Below, one piece after another: positions 35,421 through 44,268 of a DNA stretch of 64,000 nt. The notes beneath the pieces were generated by a model. That model ran no database searches, was not told the origin of the DNA, and worked only from the letters and a program-made list of their open reading frames with translations. Position numbers and translations under genes: made by a program. Source of the stretch: JASGJS01 sp047601185 (GTDB lineage: Bacteria; Pseudomonadota; Gammaproteobacteria; JAURND01); NCBI GenBank assembly GCA_047601185.1, contig JASGJS010000001.1, forward strand, positions 1,054,001 to 1,118,000, given 5' to 3'. Position 1 is the stretch's first letter; every line of letters starts with the position of its first letter.

Positions 35421-36378
35421 GTTTTTCTCCTGGGTTATAGTTGACGCGACCCTCTCGTCGTTCTTTCACAATGTCAGGATGAGGGCCGCCAAAGGGATGT
35501 CCGCCAAATTGATGGCGCATCATCGCAATGGCGCGATTGGCATATTGATGAGTATCGCGAGAGGCGAACAGTTGCATGACGGCCGTAGCGGTAACGGGGA
35601 TGGGAATTTCCATTTGCAAAGCATCCGCAACCAACCAATTCACTTCACCGGTATCATCCACATAAGCGGGGATTTGATCTAAATTGTCTTCTCGATAAGC
35701 TTTGGCCATTAATTCCACCAGCCAAGAGCGGATCACCGAACCATGACACCAGTTGTTGAGAATGGCTTGAATAGGCGCTGGGCTGGGGGCGTTTTTTAAT
35801 AAGGTAATCCCTTCGCCAATGGCTTGTAACATTCCAAACTCAATGCCATTGTGGACCAGCTTAGTATAGTGCCCCATGCCGGCGTGGCCCGCATACACAT
35901 AGCCACCTGCGATGGCAAGATCTAATAAAATGGGTTGAACTTGATCAATCGCCGCTTGATCACCACCGGCCATAAAACAGGCGCCGTTCTGCGCACCGTC
36001 TACGCCGCCGCTGGTGCCGAGATCCACAAAGTGAATGCCATGCATTTTTAAAGTATGATGTCTTAGGATAGAGTCTCCCCAATAAGAATTTCCACCATCG
36101 ACAAGAATGTCTCCAGGGCTGAGTAATGGAGTGAGTGCAGCGATTAATTCATCAACCGCTGTGCCAGCAGGGATATATAAAAAAATGATCCGAGGTGTGG
36201 TTAATGCTGATACGAGTTGAGATAAAGACGTTGCGGCAATTAGACCTGCTTCTCGTAAGCTGTCTGAAGCGCCACTTTTGGAATATCCTACGACTTTATA
36301 GCCTTTTACTAAGGCTTGTAAAGCGAGATTTCCTCCCATTCTCCCTAAGCCAATAAGGCCAAATTCTTTTGCGTCCAT
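35407..36378 (-). CDS. gnd: 6-phosphogluconate dehydrogenase, decarboxylating, short (GndA/YqeC-like) form
   Basis: The 323-residue protein oxidises 6-phosphogluconate to ribulose 5-phosphate and CO2. It shows GLIGLGRMGGNLAL at the N-terminus, VDGGNSYWGDS, DLGTSGGVDGAQNG, KLVHNGIEFGMLQAIGEG with the catalytic Lys and Glu region, and a short C-terminal domain. The 300-330 residue class is usually NAD-dependent and differs from the 470-residue enteric enzyme. It heads the operon with the SDR and GH15 genes. Confidence 0.85.
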   Translation of the reverse strand: MDAKEFGLIGLGRMGGNLALQALVKGYKVVGYSKSGASDSLREAGLIAATSLSQLVSALTTPRIIFLYIPAGTAVDELIAALTPLLSPGDILVDGGNSYWGDSILRHHTLKMHGIHFVDLGTSGGVDGAQNGACFMAGGDQAAIDQVQPILLDLAIAGGYVYAGHAGMGHYTKLVHNGIEFGMLQAIGEGITLLKNAPSPAPIQAILNNWCHGSVIRSWLVELMAKAYREDNLDQIPAYVDDTGEVNWLVADALQMEIPIPVTATAVMQLFASRDTHQYANRAIAMMRHQFGGHPFGGPHPDIVKERREGRVNYNPGEKREFK

Positions 36379-36451
36379 GCAAAATGCTCCTTGGTCGGAT
36401 GTAGTTAGTATAGACTATGTTAGCGAGTATGTTGGTCTTGCATATTCTCTA

Positions 36452-36654
36452 GGGAAAGCAGCGGGCTAGCAGCCCGCGCTCCCAAATCTTGCGCCATTCG
36501 TTGTAAAGCGCCAAAGGAAGGTTTTCTGCCTTGTAAGCTTTATGGTTTGAACGAAAGCATTCCAATGTTTGACGATCGCTCTCACTTGGGTGAGGTTCGA
36601 GCTTGGGAGCGCGGGCTGCTAGCCCGCTGCTTTTCCCGCGGGACGTCGAGGTAG
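36452..36654. repeat. Family B element with outer A-type end (copy B4)
   Basis: The left end aaagcagcgggctagcagcc pairs with the right end ggctgctagcccgctgcttt, which continues ttcccgcgggacgtcgaggt. The interior differs from copy B2 at only a few bases (gcgccattcgttgta, ggttttctgcctt, cattccaatgtttgac). It occupies most of the 307-base gap between gnd and the secreted protein gene. Confidence 0.85.
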
Positions 36655-36685
36655 AAGCTATATGCACCGCATCAACTTCTTAATT

Positions 36686-37159
36686 TTATCTGAACATGCG
36701 CTCAACTCGACAAGTTAGGTGATACAAAGGCGCTCCAAAAGGATCATTCTGCGTGATTTGCGGCATAAAAGTAATGCGATAAGACAATGGAAAAGAAGAC
36801 TGAGTTTTAGGAATGAGGTTCTTTAAAAAACACTCGCCTGGTGTTTGATAATCAAACGCCAACTGACCACAATCCCCTTCATCCGTGATTTCAAAATCCG
36901 TGTATTGATAGCCTGATAAAAGATTTTGTGGCGGTGGAACCAGCAGCTGCGCTGGAAAGTGCGTGAACGTAGGGCCGCTATAATAGGCTAAATCGTTATT
37001 CACAACATATTTGTAGTTAAAAGCCAGACTAGAATCGCCAGAAGTCGTTTTGCAAAGCCCAGTGGGGTCTAAAAATCTGAGTTGAATGGTGGGGGGTAAG
37101 GCAATGACACTTATGCTGAACAACGCCATCAATAAAAGAACATAGGGTTTGAATTTCAT
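36686..37159 (-). CDS. Secreted hypothetical protein
   Basis: The 157-residue product starts with a clear signal peptide (MKFKPYVLLLMALFSISVIA) after an AAGGAG ribosome site. The mature part has four to five Cys (GLCKTTSG, DCGQLAFD, ECFLKNL, LTCRVE), possibly forming disulfides in the periplasm, and a run of aromatic residues. No domain is recognised. It stands alone between repeat elements B4 and D2. Confidence 0.65.
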   Translation of the reverse strand: MKFKPYVLLLMALFSISVIALPPTIQLRFLDPTGLCKTTSGDSSLAFNYKYVVNNDLAYYSGPTFTHFPAQLLVPPPQNLLSGYQYTDFEITDEGDCGQLAFDYQTPGECFLKNLIPKTQSSFPLSYRITFMPQITQNDPFGAPLYHLTCRVERMFR

Positions 37160-37227
37160 GGTTGAACTCCTTGAATTTTCCCTATGATCTAAAAAAAAGA
37201 CTTTGTCGTAAATACCGTAAAAAAATG

Positions 37228-37424
37228 TATCCATGTAGCACATCCTAAGGGAAGCTTGAGCTTAAAAATAAGCAGGAGGCGTCGTCCTCGCATGGATGCG
37301 GGGATCCAGTCTGCAGGAAGCAAAACTTTACATCCTTGTAATCTGGATCCCCGCATCCATGCGAGGACGACGCCTCCTACCTATTCTGAGTTCAAGCTCC
37401 TCATAGGCTGTGCTGAATGGATAC
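37228..37424. repeat. Family D inverted-repeat element (copy D2)
   Basis: The ends gtatccatgtagcacatcct and aggctgtgctgaatggatac are inverted, and inner arms ggaggcgtcgtcctcgcatg and catgcgaggacgacgcctcc are perfect complements around a centre containing ctgcaggaagcaaaact. It is about 197 bp, nearly the same length as the copy at 60856-61053. Confidence 0.85.
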
Positions 37425-37432
37425 AGAAAACT

Positions 37433-38725
37433 TTAATATACACGCCAAATTTCTGCTAATTTCTCGAATAGACGCAATAAGCGAGCAAATGAAATAAAAT
37501 TCACCTCACACTGACCCACCATGATTTTCTGATTAAAGTCTTTCGTGATGAAAAATCCATGTGTCGGTTGATAGGCCTCGATAAATGAACGAAATCCGCG
37601 GCTGATGGTAGGTGTTTGCATATTCCTAAATTTAACTTCAATCGGAATGACACCCCCTTCATGATCCAGCACAAAATCCACCTCGGCCCCGCTTTGAGTA
37701 CGCCAAAAATGAATCGAAAAATCATAAAAATGTTGGATCTTAAATTTTAACAATTCTTGAAAAATGGCACTTTGAACCAACAGGCCTAAATCTTGGCGCG
37801 TTTCTAGCGGTTGAGAGAGTTGGTGCAATGCCTGATTTCTAAAACCATTATCAATAAAGTAGAAGATGGGATTGCTGGTGATTTCTTTGCGTTTGTTTCC
37901 GACGAAAGGAGTTATCCTTGCTAAAACATAAGTGTTTTCGAGGATAGAAAGATAATTTTGAGTCGTGGCGGTGGATACTTGACAATCTGTTGCTAATTGC
38001 GTGTAGTTGACCAATTGCCCAGAACTGTGCGCGATTAAAGTAATAAGCTTTTGCATCACGTCCGTTTTGCTCACTTTTAAAATTTCAATCACATCCTTAT
38101 TAATATAATCACTATAAATTTGTCGTAACAATAGTGTTTTTTCACTGGATTTTACGATCGCTGGATAACAGCCATAGACCAGCCGGTTTTTGATGTCGAT
38201 TTCGCCCATTTCCTGATAACTCAATGGCAATATCAAGGCTTCTAAATGGCGCCCTGTTAAATATTCTTGGACTTTGCTTTTGATTTCTAATTGGGAAGAG
38301 CCTGTGGCAATCATTTTAATATTGAGTTTTAAATCAGCACAGGCTTTTAATAATAGACCGGGATTCTCTAGTCGTTGCACTTCATCAATTAAAATAATTG
38401 GCTTTTCTAACTGAAATTCATCGATTGCTTCTTGAATAAAGAGTGGAGTGGTTAGCCAGTTTCTGATGTCTATTAAATCACAATTCAGATACAATAAGTG
38501 GTTGAAACGTTGTTGTTTTATCAAGTGTTGGGCTAAATGCAGGGCTAAAGTGGTTTTGCCTGCTTGGCGAGGCCCCACTAATACCAGCCAAATGTTATCC
38601 CATTCGGGTGATAGCAGTTTATGTGCCTGCAGACGCGGAATATAGCCGTCATTGCTAATAGGCAGGCTGGGATTTTTAAGCCAAGGATTGGCTTGATGGA
38701 TGAGATGAATCAGCTGGTCTTTCAT
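37433..38725 (-). CDS. AAA+ ATPase with winged helix and DUF4143 domain (copy 2)
   Basis: The 430-residue protein has Walker A GPRQAGKT at residues 51-58, Walker B ILIDE at about 111-115, sensor ATGSSQ near 140, a winged-helix-like segment at about 238-270 (YTQLATDCQVSTATTQNYL) and a DUF4143 end. The PD-(D/E)XK-like core SGAEVDFVLDHEGGVIPIEV followed by Lys is intact, unlike copy 1. The copies are similar in plan but divergent in sequence. No good ribosome site is seen before the ATG, which overlaps a palindrome. A second, similar palindrome lies over the promoter. Role unknown. Confidence 0.85.
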   Translation of the reverse strand: MKDQLIHLIHQANPWLKNPSLPISNDGYIPRLQAHKLLSPEWDNIWLVLVGPRQAGKTTLALHLAQHLIKQQRFNHLLYLNCDLIDIRNWLTTPLFIQEAIDEFQLEKPIILIDEVQRLENPGLLLKACADLKLNIKMIATGSSQLEIKSKVQEYLTGRHLEALILPLSYQEMGEIDIKNRLVYGCYPAIVKSSEKTLLLRQIYSDYINKDVIEILKVSKTDVMQKLITLIAHSSGQLVNYTQLATDCQVSTATTQNYLSILENTYVLARITPFVGNKRKEITSNPIFYFIDNGFRNQALHQLSQPLETRQDLGLLVQSAIFQELLKFKIQHFYDFSIHFWRTQSGAEVDFVLDHEGGVIPIEVKFRNMQTPTISRGFRSFIEAYQPTHGFFITKDFNQKIMVGQCEVNFISFARLLRLFEKLAEIWRVY

Positions 38726-38783
38726 TTTAACCCGGTTAAAAATTGGAGTGCTTCATTTTAACCGGGTTAAAATCAAACTTCAA
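38725..38783 (-). promoter_or_regulatory. Paired palindromes and promoter of DUF4143 ATPase copy 2
   Basis: ttttaacccggttaaaa (38725-38741) and ttttaaccgggttaaaa (38756-38772) are 17-bp palindromes with centres 31 bp apart. On the minus strand a -35-like TTGAAG (38778-38783), a 17-bp spacer and a -10-like TAAAAT (38755-38760) fit a promoter; the distal palindrome covers the -10 and the proximal one abuts the start codon. Confidence 0.6.
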
Positions 38784-38786
38784 ATA

Positions 38787-39158
38787 TTAATCCGTGGAAT
38801 GATGATTGGAATAATACAGAGAACGTCGAATAGGCGCTGCAGCGGCTCTATGGGTTAAAGCGGCTTGTCCAGCAACATTCGGCTGTTTTTTGACCTGATT
38901 AGGAGGCACAATAATCATCGGATTATTCGCCAGAGGTGAACTTGTGCTGTGCGACGTTTGAGTGGAGGTCGACTTAGCAGGTTGTTGTGAATCGCTGGGA
39001 GAGGGTGTTGCTGTGCTTGCAGAAGGCGCAGGCGCAACCAATTGAATGGTAATCTGTTGCGGAGCGGGCGTTTCCTTTTTACAGCCGACTACGGCTAACA
39101 ATACCGCACCGCTGACGAATACACTGCTGAGGGCTAAAAAACCTTTGATTTTGCTCAT
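38787..39158 (-). CDS. Small lipoprotein, Ser/Thr/Pro-rich
   Basis: The 123-residue product has a type II signal peptide with lipobox LAVVGC at about residues 21-26, followed by a low-complexity Ser/Thr/Ala/Pro stretch, then IIVPPNQVKKQPNV. The second residue after the Cys is Lys, which in E. coli would not be an inner-membrane retention signal. Function unknown. It is divergent from another small lipoprotein whose end also contains a MIVVPG motif. Confidence 0.6.
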   Translation of the reverse strand: MSKIKGFLALSSVFVSGAVLLAVVGCKKETPAPQQITIQLVAPAPSASTATPSPSDSQQPAKSTSTQTSHSTSSPLANNPMIIVPPNQVKKQPNVAGQAALTHRAAAAPIRRSLYYSNHHSTD

Positions 39159-39282
39159 AGACTTAACCTAAACTATTGTGACTGATGGCGGTAATATATC
39201 ATTAAATTTAATCAAAGTCAATCTAAAAACTTTTTATTTTATTTATTATTGGTGAATTTTGAAGCATTTAAAGGAGCAAATT

Positions 39283-39456
39283 ATGAGAACAGGAGTCATT
39301 GTCTTAGCAGTCTGCTTAGTATTAACCGCTTGCAAACCAGGCACTTATTACCCATTTGGGCGTCCTAAAACCAACCCTAGTGTGGCAACAGGCAATTATG
39401 GCCCAGAAGCCAAGCCTATTAAGCCACAGCGGAATATGATCGTTGTGCCGGGGTAA
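39283..39456 (+). CDS. Small lipoprotein
   Basis: The 57-residue product begins MRTGVIVLAVCLVLTAC with a lipobox LTAC, so it should be processed to about 40 residues anchored to a membrane. AAGGAG lies 6 bases before the ATG. The mature part is Pro/Gly-rich (PGTYYPFGRPKTNPS) and ends RNMIVVPG, similar to IIVPP in the divergent neighbour. Function unknown. Confidence 0.6.
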   Translation: MRTGVIVLAVCLVLTACKPGTYYPFGRPKTNPSVATGNYGPEAKPIKPQRNMIVVPG

Positions 39457-39510
39457 GTGACCATTTTTTACTTCAATGGCAGTGAATTAAGAGGAAACAC
39501 TGAAAAGTTC

Positions 39511-39660
39511 GGTGTGGTGCCTTCTCCCCTTTTTTGTGGGAGAAGGTGCCGATAGGCGGATGAGGGGGCCATACAATCTTTTGATTGAAGTCTTTTACCC
39601 CTCATCCGGCCTCACGGCCACCTTCTCCCACAAGGGGAGAAGGGAACAGCTCACCACTCC
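39511..39660. repeat. Family C inverted pair (C3)
   Basis: gtgccttctccccttttttg ... gataggcggatgaggg faces an inverted copy starting cctcatccggcctcacggcc and ending caaggggagaagggaacagc. A spacer of about 30 bp separates the two copies. It lies between the small lipoprotein gene and uvrB. Confidence 0.85.
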
Positions 39661-39703
39661 AAACTTTATAGCATCACTAAACAAGCAGCTAGAAATTTTA
39701 TAC

Positions 39704-41704
39704 ATGCCCTTTAAACTAGAATCCCCCTACCAACCCGCTGGCGATCAACCCCAAGCCATCCATAAACTCATTGAAGGATTAGAGCAGGGGTTGGCAAAAC
39801 AAACCGTATTAGGTGTCACCGGTTCAGGTAAAACGTATACGATTGCCAATGTGATTCAAGCGGTGCAGCGTCCAACGCTGATATTAGCGCCAAATAAAAC
39901 TTTGGCAGCCCAATTATACGCTGAGATGCGCAGTTTCTTTCCTCACAACTCCGTCGAATATTTTGTTTCTTACTACGATTATTATCAACCTGAAGCTTAC
40001 GTTCCCGCCTCTGATACTTACATCGAAAAAGATGCTTCCATCAACGAGCAGATTGAACAAATGCGCTTATCTGCCACCAAAGCCTTATTACAGCGCAAAG
40101 ATGTCATTATCGTCGCGACAGTGTCAGCCATTTATGGCTTAGGAGATCCTGAAGCGACGTTAAGCATGTTGCTGCATTTAACGCGCGGCGAAAAAGTGGA
40201 GCAACGGCAAATTTTATTGCGATTAGCCGAGCTACAATATACGCGCAATGAATTAGATTTTAGACGCGCCACTTATCGAGTGCATGGGGATGTGATTGAT
40301 ATTTTTCCTGCAGAATCCGAATCAGAAGCAGTGCGCATTGAGTTATTTGACGAAGAAATTGAAAATATCAGTTATTTTGATCCGCTGACGGGAGAATTAT
40401 TGCGCAAAGTTCCGCGCGTCACTATTTTCCCCAAAAGTCACTACGTCACGCCGCGGCAAAGATTGTTAGATGCCGTCGATCTGATTAAAATTGAATTGGC
40501 GCAGCGTTTAGAATATTTATACCAAGCAGATAAATTGGTAGAAGCCCAACGTTTAGAACAACGCACCAAATTTGATTTAGAAATGATTTTGGAATTGGGA
40601 TATTGTTCTGGAATCGAAAATTATTCCCGATATTTGTCCGGTAGACAAGCGGGTGAGCCTCCACCCACTTTATTCGATTATTTACCGCCCGAAGGCTTAT
40701 TAGTCGTCGATGAATCACATGTCACCATTCCACAATTAGGTGCGATGTATCGGGGTGATCGTTCACGCAAAGAAAATTTAGTGGGTTATGGATTTCGGTT
40801 ACCGTCTGCGTTGGATAACCGCCCACTCCAGTTTGAAGAATTTGAACGACTGTCTCCCCAAACGATTTATATTTCCGCAACACCAGGCCCTTACGAGCAA
40901 CAGCACTCTGATCAAACGGTGGAATTAGTAGTGCGTCCGACCGGATTATTAGACCCCGAAATTGAAGTGCGCCCTGTCAGCACGCAGGTGGATGATTTAT
41001 TATCGCAAATTCAATTGCGAGTCGCGAAACAAGAGCGTGTTTTAGTCACCACCTTAACCAAGCGAATGGCGGAGGACCTAACCGATTATTTGGCAGAGCA
41101 CGATGTAAAAGTACGGTATTTACATTCTGACATTGATGCGTTAGAAAGGGTAGAAATTTTACGCGATTTACGGTTAGGCACTTTTGATGTGTTGGTGGGG
41201 ATTAACTTATTGCGCGAAGGGTTAGATTTGCCTGAAGTTTCCTTAGTGGCGATTTTAGATGCGGATAAGGAAGGATTTTTGCGCTCCGAACGATCTTTGA
41301 TTCAAACCATTGGTCGAGCAGCACGCAATATTCACGGTAAAGTGATTTTTTATGCCGATCGCATCACCGACTCAATGCAACGTGCGATGTCAGAAACGGA
41401 TCGGCGGCGTGATATCCAAGCGGCGTATAATACCACGCATGGCATTACGCCCAGAGGTATTGCCAAAGCGGTTAAAGAAATTTTAGAAACCAGTGTAGAA
41501 TATGCACCCGCGACTCGCATCAAAATGGAAAAAGTGGCGGAAGAGGGTGCGAAATATCAAGCGTTATCGCCAAAACAATTGGCCAAAACGCTGAAACAGT
41601 TAGAAGATCAAATGCTACAACATGCGAAAAATTTAGAATTTGAAGCGGCCGCAAAACTGCGTGATCAAATACAAAATATTCGAAAAAGTTATTTTTCGAC
41701 GTGA
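39704..41704 (+). CDS. uvrB: Excinuclease ABC subunit B
   Basis: UvrB is the damage-verifying helicase of nucleotide excision repair. The 666-residue protein (E. coli 673) has SPYQPAGDQPQAI, Walker A GVTGSGKTYT, the beta-hairpin region YYDYYQPEAYVPASDTYIEKDASIN, DESHVTIPQLGAMYRGDRSRK, SATPGPYE, the helicase motifs DALERVEILRDLRLGTFDVLVGINLLREGLDLPE and QTIGRAARN, and the C-terminal UVR motif (KNLEFEAAAKLRDQI). The frame is open upstream through repeat C3; the ATG at 39704 gives the family start. Confidence 0.97.
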   Translation: MPFKLESPYQPAGDQPQAIHKLIEGLEQGLAKQTVLGVTGSGKTYTIANVIQAVQRPTLILAPNKTLAAQLYAEMRSFFPHNSVEYFVSYYDYYQPEAYVPASDTYIEKDASINEQIEQMRLSATKALLQRKDVIIVATVSAIYGLGDPEATLSMLLHLTRGEKVEQRQILLRLAELQYTRNELDFRRATYRVHGDVIDIFPAESESEAVRIELFDEEIENISYFDPLTGELLRKVPRVTIFPKSHYVTPRQRLLDAVDLIKIELAQRLEYLYQADKLVEAQRLEQRTKFDLEMILELGYCSGIENYSRYLSGRQAGEPPPTLFDYLPPEGLLVVDESHVTIPQLGAMYRGDRSRKENLVGYGFRLPSALDNRPLQFEEFERLSPQTIYISATPGPYEQQHSDQTVELVVRPTGLLDPEIEVRPVSTQVDDLLSQIQLRVAKQERVLVTTLTKRMAEDLTDYLAEHDVKVRYLHSDIDALERVEILRDLRLGTFDVLVGINLLREGLDLPEVSLVAILDADKEGFLRSERSLIQTIGRAARNIHGKVIFYADRITDSMQRAMSETDRRRDIQAAYNTTHGITPRGIAKAVKEILETSVEYAPATRIKMEKVAEEGAKYQALSPKQLAKTLKQLEDQMLQHAKNLEFEAAAKLRDQIQNIRKSYFST

Positions 41705-41763
41705 TTGCAGGCGAGCCATTGCTCCCAGTTAAGCCTTATCTCAATCGTTTGATTAGGCACCCA

Positions 41764-41789
41764 CTGGGAGCGCGGGCTGCTAGCCCGCT
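41764..41789. repeat. Half family B hairpin before prpD
   Basis: ctgggagcgcgggctgctag followed by cccgct is the end hairpin of family B without its interior. An inverted gctccca-like stretch lies about 45 bases upstream. Confidence 0.7.
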
Positions 41790-41814
41790 AAAACTTAACA
41801 GAGACCCAAAACTT

Positions 41815-43248
41815 ATGCATCACTCAGAATCCAATCAAAAATTACCTTTTGACCCCATCACCACCGCAATTGCTGAATACGTAGCCCATACCAAACTAGA
41901 CAGCCCCTTAGCTTATGAAACCGCGCGTTTTTGTTTATGGGATAGCCTAGGCTGTGCTTTATTGGCGTTACAGTATCCTGAATGCACCAAATTGTTAGGC
42001 CCCATCGTCCCTGGCGCGATATTGCCCGGTGGCGCTCGCGTGCCAGGCACAACCTATGAGCTAGATCCCGTCCAAGCCGCCTTCAACATCGGCACTTTAA
42101 TCCGTTGGTTGGATTACAACGACACCTGGCTCGCCCAAGAATGGGGTCATCCTTCCGATAATTTAGGGGGATTATTAGCCACTGCTGATTATTTAAGTCG
42201 CAAAATGGATAAACCGATGACCATGGGTGATGTGCTCACTGGTATGATTAAGGCGCATGAAATTCAAGGGGTGCTCGCGTTAGAAAATAGCTTTAATCGC
42301 GTTGGCTTAGACCATGTGGTGTTGGTCAAAGTGGCTACCACTGCCGTCGTCATGGATTGGTTGGGTGGAGGCGTGCCAGAAATCTGCGCAGCATTGTCTC
42401 AAGCTTGGGTGGATGGCCAAAGCCTACGCACCTATCGCCACGCGCCCAATACCGGTTCAAGAAAATCCTGGGCCGCAGGGGATGCCACGGCGCGTGGTGT
42501 CCGTTTAGCCTTGTTAACAGCCAAAGGTGAGCGAGGTTATGCGGGTGCGCTCACGACGCCACGTTGGGGGTTGCAAGACGTTTATTTTAAAGGAGAATCT
42601 TTAAAATTGGGCCGCAGCTTGGATAGCTATGTGATGGAAAATATTCTTTTTAAAATTTCCTTTCCGGCAGAGTTTCACGCCCAAACGGCGGCAGAATGTG
42701 CCATTTTATTGCATCCACAGGTCAAAGATCGTTTGGAACAGATCCGAGAAGTCACGATTCGTACTCAAGAATTTGCAATGCGTATCTTAAATAAGGCGGG
42801 TCCTCTACATAACCCTGCAGATCGAGACCATAGTTTGCAATACATCACGGCAGTTGGTTTAATATTCGGGACTTTAACGGCTGATCACTATGAAGATTCT
42901 ATTGCGCAAGATCCGCGCATCGATCAGTTACGCGAAAAAATGCGGGTGGTAGAAGAGCCCAGCTTTAGCCGAGATTATTTGGCGCCGGATAAGCGTTCGA
43001 TTGCCAACGCGGTTCAGGTCTTTTTTGAAGATGGCAGCAGCACGGAAGAAGTCCTAATTGAGTATCCTGTGGGGCATAAAAGAAGGCGAGAGGAGGGCGT
43101 GCCCTTACTGAAACAGAAGTTTTCCGAGAATTTGTTAAGGCATTATCCCACTGAGCGGGCCGAAAAACTGTTCGAATTATGTGTCAACCAAGCCGAATTT
43201 AACGCTATGCCGGTACAGGATTTTATGGCGTTATGGTCGTCTGGTTGA
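41815..43248 (+). CDS. prpD: 2-methylcitrate dehydratase, MmgE/PrpD family
   Basis: PrpD dehydrates 2-methylcitrate in propionate breakdown. The 477-residue protein fits the family (E. coli 483) with FDPITTAIAEYV, DSLGCALLAL, NIGTLIRWLDYNDTWLAQEWGHPSDNLGG, RKSWAAGDATARGVRLAL, KISFPAEFHAQTAAECA, and HSLQYITAVGLIFG with CDS-typical DRDHS. The start is the ATG at 41815, after a half repeat. prpB, prpC and a regulator are not adjacent. Confidence 0.9.
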   Translation: MHHSESNQKLPFDPITTAIAEYVAHTKLDSPLAYETARFCLWDSLGCALLALQYPECTKLLGPIVPGAILPGGARVPGTTYELDPVQAAFNIGTLIRWLDYNDTWLAQEWGHPSDNLGGLLATADYLSRKMDKPMTMGDVLTGMIKAHEIQGVLALENSFNRVGLDHVVLVKVATTAVVMDWLGGGVPEICAALSQAWVDGQSLRTYRHAPNTGSRKSWAAGDATARGVRLALLTAKGERGYAGALTTPRWGLQDVYFKGESLKLGRSLDSYVMENILFKISFPAEFHAQTAAECAILLHPQVKDRLEQIREVTIRTQEFAMRILNKAGPLHNPADRDHSLQYITAVGLIFGTLTADHYEDSIAQDPRIDQLREKMRVVEEPSFSRDYLAPDKRSIANAVQVFFEDGSSTEEVLIEYPVGHKRRREEGVPLLKQKFSENLLRHYPTERAEKLFELCVNQAEFNAMPVQDFMALWSSG

Positions 43249-43303
43249 TTGTATTAAGAAAAAGTGAGAATATTACAGGTATTTTCCACAAGATGGTATA
43301 GAG

Positions 43304-44266
43304 ATGAAAGAAATCAGATGTGCAGTGATCGGCATTGGTTATCTGGGCCGGTTTCATGCAGAAAAATATGCCAGCGTGCCAGGTGCACAGCTGGTGGGGT
43401 TATGTGATATTGATGCGCAGCGTTGTCGGGAATATGCTAAAAAACATGAAGTTAAGTGTGTCGCCGATTATCGGCAATTATTGGGCAAAGTGGATGCGGT
43501 GAGTATTGTAACCCCCACCCAATCACATTATGAAATTGCCAAGTTATTCTTAGAAAACGGCGTCCATGTCCTCTTAGAAAAGCCGATTACCTCCACGGTC
43601 GCTGAAGCGGAAGAGCTGATCCAGATCGCCGCTGCTAAACAGTTAGTGCTACAAATTGGCCATCTGGAGCGTTTTAACACCGTCGTCAATGCATTAGAAA
43701 AGTACCTAGACCGCCCTCGGTTTATTGAATGCATTCGGTTAGCGCCCTTCCAACCCAGAGGGCTGGATGTCAGCGTGGTCTTAGACCTGATGATCCATGA
43801 TATTGATTTAATTCAATATTTGGTGGGCTCACCGATTAAGAAAATCCATGCCAATGGCGCTTGTGTTTTATCAAGCCATGTGGATATTGCCAATGCGCGC
43901 ATTCAATTTGAGAATTATTGCGTGGCAAATGTCACTGCCAGCCGGGTTAGCCTCAAGCAAGAACGCTTACTGCGCTTATTTCAACCCAGCGCGTATATTT
44001 CCTTAGACCTACAACATAAGCAATTAGCCATCCACCACAAAGGCGTCAATGAAATGTTCCCCGGCGTGCCAGAAATTATTCGGGAAGAACATGCCTTTGA
44101 GCAGGGCGATGCGTTAAAAGACGAAATTATTGCTTTTTTAGATTCAATTCGTCATCAAAAACCCCCCGTGGTTTCAGGCCAGGACGGAAAAATGGCGCTA
44201 GCGACAGCAATTGATATTACCAATATTGTCAAAGAACAAATGGCAAGCAGTGAACGAATGGGGTAA
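43304..44266 (+). CDS. Gfo/Idh/MocA-family oxidoreductase, GnnA-like
   Basis: The 320-residue NAD(P)-dependent oxidoreductase has the Rossmann loop VIGIGYLGRFHAEKYA, VSIVTPTQSHYEIA, the EKP motif in LLEKPITSTVAEAEEL, and DLMIHDIDLIQYLVGSP. It precedes lpxB by 2 bases. In Acidithiobacillus and Legionella, GnnA (UDP-GlcNAc 3-dehydrogenase) genes lie beside lpx genes and, with GnnB, give lipid A with amide-linked acyl chains. GnnB is not seen here, so the role is inferred from position only. Confidence 0.75.
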   Translation: MKEIRCAVIGIGYLGRFHAEKYASVPGAQLVGLCDIDAQRCREYAKKHEVKCVADYRQLLGKVDAVSIVTPTQSHYEIAKLFLENGVHVLLEKPITSTVAEAEELIQIAAAKQLVLQIGHLERFNTVVNALEKYLDRPRFIECIRLAPFQPRGLDVSVVLDLMIHDIDLIQYLVGSPIKKIHANGACVLSSHVDIANARIQFENYCVANVTASRVSLKQERLLRLFQPSAYISLDLQHKQLAIHHKGVNEMFPGVPEIIREEHAFEQGDALKDEIIAFLDSIRHQKPPVVSGQDGKMALATAIDITNIVKEQMASSERMG

Positions 44267-44268
44267 CT

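Noticed and set aside
39512..39703. Upstream extension of uvrB
   Set aside because: It is a translation of repeat C3; UvrB proteins start just before the FKLESPYQPAGDQP block.
41701..41814. Upstream extension of prpD overlapping the uvrB stop
   Set aside because: It includes the repeat hairpin translated as GARAASPL, which also appears before the first DUF4143 gene; not part of the PrpD family.
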